A stretch of 64,000 nt of DNA, from NCBI GenBank assembly GCA_002163245.1, contig MAAL01000021.1, forward strand, positions 62,001 through 126,000, read 5' to 3'. A model generated the notes under the pieces. That model was not told the DNA's origin, did no database searches, and saw only the letters and a list, made by a program, of their open reading frames with translations. Positions 38,901-45,745 of this stretch are shown in pieces; position 1 is the first letter of the stretch, and each line of letters opens with the position of its first letter. The position numbers and the translations under genes were made by a program. Origin of the DNA: Gammaproteobacteria bacterium 42_54_T18. GTDB taxonomy: Bacteria > Pseudomonadota > Gammaproteobacteria > Pseudomonadales > Ketobacteraceae.

Positions 38901-39952
38901 AGCAGTTAGATGAGATGGGACTGGTTCATATGAATGGCCGTATCTATGACCCCATCATTGGCAGGTTCCTGTCTGCGGATGTTTTAGTCCAGGCCCCTTA
39001 TTTTACTCAAAGCTATAACCGTTATAGCTATACCATGAATAATCCATTGAGTATGGTTGATCCGTCAGGGTATGCGGCATTTGGTATAAGTGAGTATCAA
39101 GATGACAGTAGTTATTCATTTGGTTATAGCGGGTTCGATCCATTTTTTGAACCTAATTTTGATTCGCTATTTGGCAGTTCAGATCTAGGTTCAAGCTGGC
39201 TGTTCGATTCGGTTGGTTTTAGCGATTCAGCATTGAGTTATAACTCAATAAATATAGATGTTGGTCTTAGTAGAGTTGAGCAAGGTGGCGGATTTTTAGA
39301 TGGAGTTGTAAATTTCTTGGGAGCCAATTCCTTTGGTGGATCATTTGATAATGGATATTCAAATCTATTATCTCAACCGTTAAGCGATGAATTCAAAGGT
39401 GGGGTTGTCTACAACTCGTTCCTATTTAATACTGGTGGTCCTTATCCATCAGGGGGAGCTGTTGCATGTGCCCCGAATTGTTCGGTAGGTGATGCAGCTC
39501 TAGCAACAGCTCTTACTGCACCGTTAGTCGCCCCTTTGGCCAGATTACCATTTACAGGGTTATCTAGAGGAGGAAAGGTTGACCTTTTTGGCGGGCCAGC
39601 TTCATCACTTAAAGGGTTCACAAATTATGATAGGAACGCTGTGTCGGGGATAGCAGATGATGTTGCAAACTTTGGGACTCATTTTAAGCCGAATTCGTTA
39701 AGTACTGTAGTGGCAAATAACCCCATGGCACCTTTTGTTGACCATGTAAGTTCGGCAATTAGAAGTGGTGGTACATTGACAGTACGAGGGCAGTTTGCAA
39801 ATAAAAATTTCAGTAGTGTTTGGGATGCACGATCCATTCAAGGGTTTAATATCATTAGTCGACAAAAAGGTATTTCAAGTGAAGGCTATTTCATGACAAG
39901 TGGAAAGCCAATCAAAGGCCCAATGAATGAAATAATATTAGAGAAATTATAA
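32993..39952 (+). CDS. SpvB/FG-GAP/RHS giant polymorphic toxin
   Basis: 2319 residues. Signal peptide (1-28), a first FG-GAP group ([29 protein letters not shown]; 40-185), an SpvB/TcB-like segment ([29 protein letters not shown] region, 225-450), a second FG-GAP group with six or more D-x-N-x-DG-x-x-D repeats (565-960), RHS/YD repeats (1030-1990), and the RHS end around residue 2000-2022 ([16 protein letters not shown]). The tail of about 300 residues is a Ser/Gly/Phe-rich linker plus a final 130-residue domain ([18 protein letters not shown] onward) that I do not recognise; it is the expected toxin. The arrangement recalls Tc-toxin B/C shells that enclose a released C-terminal toxin. The next gene, 1 base away, is the likely immunity gene. 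Confidence 0.88.
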   Translation: [2319 protein letters not shown]

Positions 39953-39953
39953 T

Positions 39954-40391
39954 ATGAAGCTTAAAAGAATAGATCTTAGTCTTGAGTACGTAAATACGGC
40001 AGAAGCAAAATTTGGTGATATTGTTTTGTTAAATGATACTCTTGTTATTCCGTATTTTAATGTTTATATATCTAGCGGCGGTAAAAATATAGCGTCACCT
40101 TCAATTAGGGAGAGCTATATTGAATTAAGCTATTTGGTGTTTAGGAATATAAATGTAATTACTTGGGATTACGATTCTAGTCGTATTATCGATAGCAAAA
40201 ATAGGGTTTGTTATGGAGGTATTCACTACTTTTCAGATGACTATAAAGAATTTTGGTTATCTTGCGAGGAGTCTGCAATATATGTTCCCATGGAAATAGC
40301 TGCATCAAATAGCCCCTTTCCTGAGCGGGATGAAGTGTTAAAAGACTTTTTTCACGTATCTAAAGTATTGGAAACTGATTTTTATAAATAG
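39954..40391 (+). CDS. Putative immunity protein for the SpvB/RHS toxin
   Basis: A 145-residue cytoplasmic protein without signal peptide, starting two bases after the toxin stop. It is rich in aromatic residues and beta-prone segments (NINVITWDYDSSRIID, GGIHYFSDDYKEFWLSC). No family is recognised. Its position directly downstream of a polymorphic toxin is the main reason for the call. The lack of a signal suggests that the toxin acts in the cytoplasm. Confidence 0.6.
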   Translation: MKLKRIDLSLEYVNTAEAKFGDIVLLNDTLVIPYFNVYISSGGKNIASPSIRESYIELSYLVFRNINVITWDYDSSRIIDSKNRVCYGGIHYFSDDYKEFWLSCEESAIYVPMEIAASNSPFPERDEVLKDFFHVSKVLETDFYK

Positions 40392-40631
40392 TATACATAC
40401 CGCTGAAAAGTCCTTGTATGGTTAGTCGTTCAGACTACCAGTACGCCGAAAAAAACGGTTGAAAATCGGAGGTGAGAGACCTCCACTTGGTAACGATTTC
40501 ATCTCGTTAGGCTCTGAATCATGGGCCGCTTATCGTAAGGTAAAGTGGTGAAATCGTAAAGGAGCGACTTTACGGCTGTTCCTCGCCCAGAGCGGCCAGT
40601 TGAAATTAGCAGTTAACAATTAGGTAAGAGA
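40392..40631 (+). other. Structured intergenic region with consecutive small hairpins
   Basis: Three perfect stems follow each other: GGAGGT/ACCTCC (40468-40484), AACGA/TCGTT (about 40492-40508) and CGTAAAG/CTTTACG (40555-40574). The region then contains TCGCCCAGAGCGGCCA (40583-40598), which recurs with two changes at 40985-41000 before the next small gene. This could be a structured RNA, or a cassette boundary. No open frame is convincing. Confidence 0.4.
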
Positions 40632-40976
40632 ATGAAAGAAGTTATTTTAGCGATGCTTGTCACTGTGTTATTTCAAAATTTTGCGCTAGCAGCTGGGCAG
40701 GTAAGGGTTCCTGCTTCTGGATCATCAAAAATTGAAAAGATCACTGCTTATACTGATTACGAGACTCAGGCTTGTTTGCAAGGTAGGGTTCTAATTAGGG
40801 TTGATGGAACTTGGTATTTTGTTGAAGGAAAAACTGAGGACGGTAAGAGTTTAATGTCTTTAGCATTAACAGCCAAAACCACTAATACCGAAGTAGTATT
40901 ATACGTACAAGATAGTGGCGGCGCATGTACTGGCGCTGGAGATTATAAGGCCATACATAGTATTAACTTACAGTAG
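40632..40976 (+). CDS. Small secreted protein, paralogue 1
   Basis: 114 residues with a signal peptide (MKEVILAMLVTVLFQNFALA). The mature part has two Cys residues that may pair (ETQACLQG and GGACTGAG) and a repeated-looking layout: a first strand with Cys, a W-Y-F turn (DGTWYFVEG), LALTAKTTNTEVVLYV, then the second Cys and a final I-x-x-I strand. The same layout occurs in the next gene. The family is unknown to me; small secreted beta proteins of this layout could be binding subunits. It is preceded by AGGTAAGAG. Confidence 0.6.
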   Translation: MKEVILAMLVTVLFQNFALAAGQVRVPASGSSKIEKITAYTDYETQACLQGRVLIRVDGTWYFVEGKTEDGKSLMSLALTAKTTNTEVVLYVQDSGGACTGAGDYKAIHSINLQ

Positions 40977-41069
40977 CCGAAGGTTCGCCCAAGGCGGCCA
41001 TTAGCGGCGATTCGAAAATGGTACAAATATGAAAGTATTATCGTTTCAAAAGACCATAAGGAAAATATC

Positions 41070-41408
41070 ATGACTAGCTTGAAATTTATTTTAGGAGTAA
41101 TTGCTGTTAGCTTGTTTAGTTTACAAGCGGCGGCATCAATACAGGTACCTTCTAATCAAACCCCTTCTTTTATAATTAACAAAATATCAACTGCAAAATC
41201 AAATGCTGTTTTATATCTCGACTCTAATCATGGCACTTGTGGCGGAAGCATTGAGGTTGTAATTGACTGGAGTGCTGATCCGGAAATCAAGAATCTATAT
41301 TCAACGGCATTGACTGCTTTTGCTGCAGGCAAAAAAGTAGGATTTGGTGCAAACGATTGCTCTGGTAGTAGCACGATAAGTATTTATAGGATCGATGTTG
41401 CTAAATAG
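41070..41408 (+). CDS. Small secreted protein, paralogue 2
   Basis: 112 residues with a signal peptide (FILGVIAVSLFSLQAAAS). It shares with its upstream neighbour the N-terminal x-VPS motif of the mature part (IQVPSNQT; RVPASGS in the neighbour), a Cys after the first strands (HGTCGGS), TALTAFAAGKKVGFG and a late Cys followed by an I-x-x-I strand (NDCSGSSTISIYRIDV). So the two probably arose by duplication and have diverged strongly. No function can be assigned. Its RBS is AAGGAAA. Confidence 0.6.
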   Translation: MTSLKFILGVIAVSLFSLQAAASIQVPSNQTPSFIINKISTAKSNAVLYLDSNHGTCGGSIEVVIDWSADPEIKNLYSTALTAFAAGKKVGFGANDCSGSSTISIYRIDVAK

Positions 41409-41493
41409 AGTTGATTCTATTGACAGTGGGCAGGGTTGGCCACGCTAAGTTCTTTTATTTCTTCAAGCCACATTTTGCCAGTAGCTGAGAGCA

Positions 41494-41533
41494 TAATTAA
41501 AACTCCTTAATTAGTATGAAGGGGTTTTAATTA
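41494..41533 (+). promoter_or_regulatory. 15-bp inverted repeat covering the ribosome site of the recombinase gene
   Basis: TAATTAAAACTCCTT (41494-41508) faces AAGGGGTTTTAATTA (41519-41533) with one mismatch and a 10-base spacer. The right arm holds the AAGGGG ribosome site and runs into the ATG at 41533, so folding would hide the start. It could equally be a recombinase binding site. Confidence 0.55.
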
Positions 41534-42156
41534 TGACTAACTCAAGTGCTTCGATAAAAAAGGTATCCTGGAACAAAGGTAAGTTGGTCGGTCAGAAAAT
41601 ACCGTTTAAGCTTGAAGAGATCTGGGGTATTCGTATACGGCTGGAGATCGCTGATAACATCAGGGAGCTAGCTCTATTTAATCTTGCCATTGACAGTAAG
41701 CTAAGGGCTTGCGATCTTGTGAACCTGAGGGTTCTAGATGTTTCGCATGGAAGTAAGGTCCAATCAAGGGCGATGGTGATACAGAAAAAAACTAATCGAC
41801 CTGTCCAGTTTGAAATCACGAAGCGAACTCAAGCATCTTTAGAGCGCTGGATAGACTTTAAAAGTTTGAAGAGTGATGACTATTTATTCAAGAGCCGACT
41901 CAAAAAATCGCCGCACCTATCAACTCGACAGTATGCTCGCATTGTTGATCGGTGGGTTAATAGTTTAGGGTTAGACCCTGTTGCCTATGGTACTCATACA
42001 CTGAGACGCACTAAGGTATCCCTTATTTACAAGAGAACTAAAAACTTGCGAGCGATTCAGTTGCTGTTAGGACACAGCAACCTTGAAAGTACAGTGCGCT
42101 ACTTAGGGGTAGATGTTGATGATGCCCTGGAATTGGCTGAGCAAACCGATGTATAA
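41533..42156 (+). CDS. Short tyrosine recombinase (catalytic domain only)
   Basis: 207 residues with the full catalytic set of phage-type integrases: R58 (KLRACDLV), K86 (QKKTNRP), H155-x-x-R158 (THTLRR), H181 (LLGHSN) and Y190 (VRYLG). The N-terminal arm- and core-binding domains of normal integrases are missing; only about 45 residues precede the catalytic domain. Such short forms are common in gammaproteobacterial accessory regions. It is not obviously tied to an attachment site here; its role may be resolution or inversion of local DNA. An IS1182-type element lies 60 bases downstream. Confidence 0.85.
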   Translation: MTNSSASIKKVSWNKGKLVGQKIPFKLEEIWGIRIRLEIADNIRELALFNLAIDSKLRACDLVNLRVLDVSHGSKVQSRAMVIQKKTNRPVQFEITKRTQASLERWIDFKSLKSDDYLFKSRLKKSPHLSTRQYARIVDRWVNSLGLDPVAYGTHTLRRTKVSLIYKRTKNLRAIQLLLGHSNLESTVRYLGVDVDDALELAEQTDV

Positions 42157-42218
42157 CTATTGCTAAAATCGAGCAGCCTACCTGAATCTAGTGGCTGCTC
42201 GAATGACCGGTTTGTGGA

Positions 42219-43899
42219 CAGGCTGTGTGAAAACGTAATTCCAGGTATAATGCCCTTATTGTTTATCAAGAGCATTATATGAAGCGTTTTATTAAAGAAG
42301 ATAGCCGATCGCAGAATACGTTGTTCCCGCAATCATTGGATGATTTCGTTTCTGAAGATAATTCTGTTCGGGTGATCGACGCTTTTGTTAGCGAACTCGA
42401 TTTGGGAAAGTTAGGCTTCGACGGAGTACAACCCAAGAAAACGGGGCGCCCTGGTTACCACCCTTCAACACTATTGCGAATCTATATTTATGGGTACCTC
42501 AATCGAATTCAGTCAAGTCGCCGGCTAGAACATGAAACGCATCGTAATGTTGAGCTGATGTGGTTAACCGGTCGTTTAACTCCTGATTTCAAAACGATTG
42601 CAGATTTCCGAAAAGATAACGGAGAGGCAATCAGAAATGTTTGTAAAGAATTTGTGTTGTTATGTCGTCGCTTGGATCTTCTGACGCACAATAGTGTAGC
42701 GATCGATGGAAGTAAATTTAAGGCTGTAAATAGCAGGGACCAAAGCTTCTCAAAAACAAAGATTACACTGATGCTAAAGGAAGCAAACGAAAGCATAGAG
42801 CGTTACATGAAGGATCTGGATGAATCAGATAAAGCGGAGCCACCGGTTTCTGCCGTTAAAATCGACCGACTAAAGGTAAAGTTGTCGCGATTAAAGAGCT
42901 GGATGCAACGTCTCAAAGCAATCGAAACTGAACTATTAGAGTCACCTGAAAAACAGGTATCTTTAACCGATCCTGATTCGCGTTCAATGAAAGGCAGCCG
43001 AGGAACCATGGTTGCCTATAATGTCCAAACTGCAGTAGATACCGTTAATCACTTGATAGTTGCGCATGAGGTTACGAATAGCCCAAGCGATCGTGGCCAA
43101 CTTTTTACAATGGCTGACAAAGCAAGAAAAGTATTGAGTGCAAAGGAACTAACGGTTGTGGCAGACCGAGGGTACTTTAAGGGTAAAGAAATATTAGCTT
43201 GCCAAAATGCGGGAATAACAACTTATCTACCTAAACCGCAAACATCTACCAGTAAAGCTCAAGGCCGTTTTGGAAAGGAAGATTTTAAATATATTGCTGA
43301 TGATAATGAGTATGAATGTCCGGCGGGTGAGCGATTGAAATGGCGTATGAAGACTGTCGAACGCGGAGAAATGGTGATGGATTCATATTGGAGTTCAGTC
43401 TGCGAAAAATGTGCAATTAAGTCGCAGTGCACATCGGGGCCTCAAAGGAGAGTGAAACGTTGGGAAAGCGAGGAAGTTCTTGAAGAATTAGAATCACGCT
43501 TACTTAATAATCCTGGAAAGATGCTACGAAAAGAAACTGTCGAACACCCTTACGGTACGATTAAAATGTGGATGGGTTGGACGCATTTTCAGATGAAAAG
43601 ACTGCATAACGTGAAAACAGAAATGAGCTTACATATTCTCGCGTACAATATGAAACGAGTTATCAATATTATTGGTATGAAAGCGTTAATGCATGGAATG
43701 CAGGGCTAACACCTTTGGTTTGTCTTTACGAGTGACGCCTAAGAGGCTGTCACAGAGCGAAAAAATAGAGCTCTAGTTAATTCCGAAATTCTCCGTCACG
43801 AAAACAAACACCCCTCCATCAAGAAGCTTGACGTCACAATGGCTAAGTAACCACTTTAGTGGTATTTTTCGAAAGGAATTTACGTTTTCACACAGCCTG
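42219..43899 (+). mobile_element. Complete IS1182-family insertion sequence, 1681 bp
   Basis: The terminal inverted repeats are CAGGCTGTGTGAAAACG at 42219 and its complement ending at 43899 (about 24 bases with one extra T). The flanking bases TGGA at 42215-42218 and 43900-43903 are a 4-bp target duplication. It holds one full-length transposase gene and has inserted between the recombinase and the HigBA region of element 2. Confidence 0.92.
42279..43709 (+). CDS. IS1182-family transposase
   Basis: 476 residues, intact. The N-terminal region (DDFVSEDNSVRVIDAFV, GRPGYHPSTLLRIYIYGYL, SSRRLEHETHRNVELMWL) is the usual start of this family. DDE-type residues are visible in VAIDGSKFKA (first Asp), VVADRGYF (second Asp) and a C-terminal Glu in the RKETVEHPYGTIKMW segment. 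A Cys-rich insertion (EYECPAGERLKW, CEKCAIKSQC) precedes the last part. The ATG at 42279 has no strong ribosome site. Confidence 0.93.
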   Translation: MKRFIKEDSRSQNTLFPQSLDDFVSEDNSVRVIDAFVSELDLGKLGFDGVQPKKTGRPGYHPSTLLRIYIYGYLNRIQSSRRLEHETHRNVELMWLTGRLTPDFKTIADFRKDNGEAIRNVCKEFVLLCRRLDLLTHNSVAIDGSKFKAVNSRDQSFSKTKITLMLKEANESIERYMKDLDESDKAEPPVSAVKIDRLKVKLSRLKSWMQRLKAIETELLESPEKQVSLTDPDSRSMKGSRGTMVAYNVQTAVDTVNHLIVAHEVTNSPSDRGQLFTMADKARKVLSAKELTVVADRGYFKGKEILACQNAGITTYLPKPQTSTSKAQGRFGKEDFKYIADDNEYECPAGERLKWRMKTVERGEMVMDSYWSSVCEKCAIKSQCTSGPQRRVKRWESEEVLEELESRLLNNPGKMLRKETVEHPYGTIKMWMGWTHFQMKRLHNVKTEMSLHILAYNMKRVINIIGMKALMHGMQG

Positions 43900-44035
43900 T
43901 GGAAGGAGTTGTCATTTGGACCCTTTCTCATCAGTTCAGTCTGTGGTTCTCTTACATGAGTAAACATTAAGCTTATTCCGAGAGGAATAAGTAAGTGATA
44001 GTCGTTATGTAATTGAAATTGTGCTCTTTTTTCAT

Positions 44036-44107
44036 AGTATGATACTTTATGGTCACTATTTTAGAGCCGGTAGGTGGGCCACCCTCCTTCTAGTACTATA
44101 CTTTTTG
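44036..44107 (+). repeat. Decayed left-end relic of element 2 (two TnsB-type sites)
   Basis: AGTATGATACTTTATG at 44036 lies in a 24-base stretch matching the first site of the intact L end (ATAGTATGATACTTTATTGTCACTAT at 45744), with one change. A degenerate second site, AGTACTATACTTTTTG, starts 56 bases later at 44092, close to the 55-base spacing of intact ends. The rest of 43904-44197 has no gene. Confidence 0.65.
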
Positions 44108-44197
44108 CTAGTCTGATTAGGGTTCAAATAGTCTAATTAGAGATTCCCTTTTTGGTAACTTTAACTATAATTCCCCCCATGGGAACTTGGTGTGGCA

Positions 44198-44482
44198 ATG
44201 AAGGTCTTAGGAAGAGACAAGTTAAGTGAGTTTAGTCAAAAGCATGCAAATGCTAAAAAAGCACTGGATGCCTGGTTTGCTGACGCAGAAAATTCGGAGT
44301 GGAAAACACCTCAAGACATCAAGGACCGGTATCGAAGTGCAGATTTTTTGGCTGAAAATCGAGTTATCTTCAATATTAAAGGGAACCACTATCGGTTGGT
44401 AGTAAAGGTACGATATCAAAATGGTCTTGCTGTTGTTGAGTGGGTTGGAACCCACTCAGAGTATGACAAACAGAGCTTTTAG
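44198..44482 (+). CDS. higB: HigB-type toxin (mRNA interferase)
   Basis: A 94-residue toxin of the HigB family (the MqsR/RelE-like group with an N-terminal helical part), which cuts mRNA when freed from its antitoxin. Diagnostic segments: FSQKHANAKKALDAWF, DIKDRYRSADFL, FNIKGNHYRLVVKVRY and VEWVGTHSEYDK. I take the ATG at 44198; the GTG at 44192 would add only two residues. The antitoxin gene follows 9 bases later, toxin first, as usual for HigBA. Confidence 0.9.
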   Translation: MKVLGRDKLSEFSQKHANAKKALDAWFADAENSEWKTPQDIKDRYRSADFLAENRVIFNIKGNHYRLVVKVRYQNGLAVVEWVGTHSEYDKQSF

Positions 44483-44491
44483 GGAGGGGCA

Positions 44492-45703
44492 ATGAATCTT
44501 ATTAAACTGATAAAGACTGGGCAAGAACATGAGCAGGCATTGGTCCGGTTGATGAACTTGATGGATGTTGATCCAGTTCCTGGAACATGTGAAGCCGATG
44601 AATTAGATGTTTTGGCACTTCTGATTGAACGTTATGAGCAGGAAAATTTCCCTATGGATCCCCCTGATCCGATTGAAGCGATTAAGTTTCGAATGGATCA
44701 GTTAGGGCTTAAAAAGAAAGATCTTGTTGCTTATATAGGTTCTGCACCGAAAGTAACAGAAGTCTTAAATGGGAAACGTACACTGAGTTTGAATATGATC
44801 CGTAAGCTAAGTGCGGGGTTAGATATTTCAGCTGAAGTGTTGATTCGTGAGACAACACAGCAAGTTGCGAACGAGAACAATATTGATTGGCAGGCATTTC
44901 CGTTAGCAGAAATGCGTAAACGTGGTTATTTTGATGGTTTTACGGGCTCTTTACAGGAACTTAAAGAGTATGCAGCAGAGGAAATAGGTCGTTTCTTGTC
45001 AGGTGTTTCTGGTGGTTTTTCCTTGCAACCCGTTATGCAAAGAACCACTGCCCATTTACGTTCGAATGATAAAGAAACAGATCATTACGCGCTGTGGGCA
45101 TGGCAAGTGCGGATATTGCAAAAAGCTCAGGAAGAGACCTTATCTTGTAATTATGAAAAAGGTACCGTTACTTTAGAGTGGATGAGACAACTTGCTAAGT
45201 TATCTTGGTCTGACCAAGGCCCATCGTTGGCAAAAGAGTATTTAAACCGTGCGGGTATCCATTTGGTGAATGAATTACATTTGCCTAAAACGTACCTTGA
45301 TGGTGTTGTGTGTTTGAGTCCGACAGGAAACCCTGTAGTTGCTCTCACGCTTCGTCATGACCGGTTAGATAGCTATTGGTTTACCTTGATGCACGAGTTG
45401 GCACACATTGCATTACATGTTGATGGTGAAGAGGTTTGGTTTATTGACGATTTGGATGTTGATAGTGTTGACAAAGTAGAGCAAGAAGCGGATGCGTTAG
45501 CACAGGAAGCCTTAATCCCTAGAGAGTCATGGGAATATTTAGTTGTACGTGATTCTGCATCGGTGAAATCCTTAGCAAAAAGTTTAAATATCTCTCCTTG
45601 CATTATTGCCGGCAGATTACGACATGAAGCGGGTGACCATCGCCTATTTGGGAAGTTGTTTAGGAATAAAGTTAAGGAAAGTATATCTGCGATGGTTGGT
45701 TAA
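44492..45703 (+). CDS. higA: HigA-like antitoxin fused to an ImmA/IrrE metallopeptidase domain
   Basis: 403 residues, four times a normal HigA. An N-terminal HigA-type region with XRE helix-turn-helix (62-118: FRMDQLGLKKKDLVAYIGS, VTEVLNGKRTLSLNMI) is followed by a linker and an ImmA/IrrE-like zinc peptidase with HELAH (301-305) and a downstream EQEADALA that supplies the third ligand. RBS: GGGAGGGG. It binds HigB and its own promoter; the peptidase part might degrade the antitoxin or another regulator under stress, by inference. The pair probably stabilises element 2. Confidence 0.87.
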   Translation: MNLIKLIKTGQEHEQALVRLMNLMDVDPVPGTCEADELDVLALLIERYEQENFPMDPPDPIEAIKFRMDQLGLKKKDLVAYIGSAPKVTEVLNGKRTLSLNMIRKLSAGLDISAEVLIRETTQQVANENNIDWQAFPLAEMRKRGYFDGFTGSLQELKEYAAEEIGRFLSGVSGGFSLQPVMQRTTAHLRSNDKETDHYALWAWQVRILQKAQEETLSCNYEKGTVTLEWMRQLAKLSWSDQGPSLAKEYLNRAGIHLVNELHLPKTYLDGVVCLSPTGNPVVALTLRHDRLDSYWFTLMHELAHIALHVDGEEVWFIDDLDVDSVDKVEQEADALAQEALIPRESWEYLVVRDSASVKSLAKSLNISPCIIAGRLRHEAGDHRLFGKLFRNKVKESISAMVG

Positions 45704-45745
45704 ATTCAGCCAGCCTGTTATTCCTCTAGGCTTGTCTGTTGTTAT

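Noticed and set aside
40392-41070. Integron attC sites around the two small secreted genes
   Set aside because: The repeated motif lacks the R-type GTTRRRY core and the symmetric arms of attC, and the recombinase lacks the IntI extra segment; kept only as a cassette-like observation.
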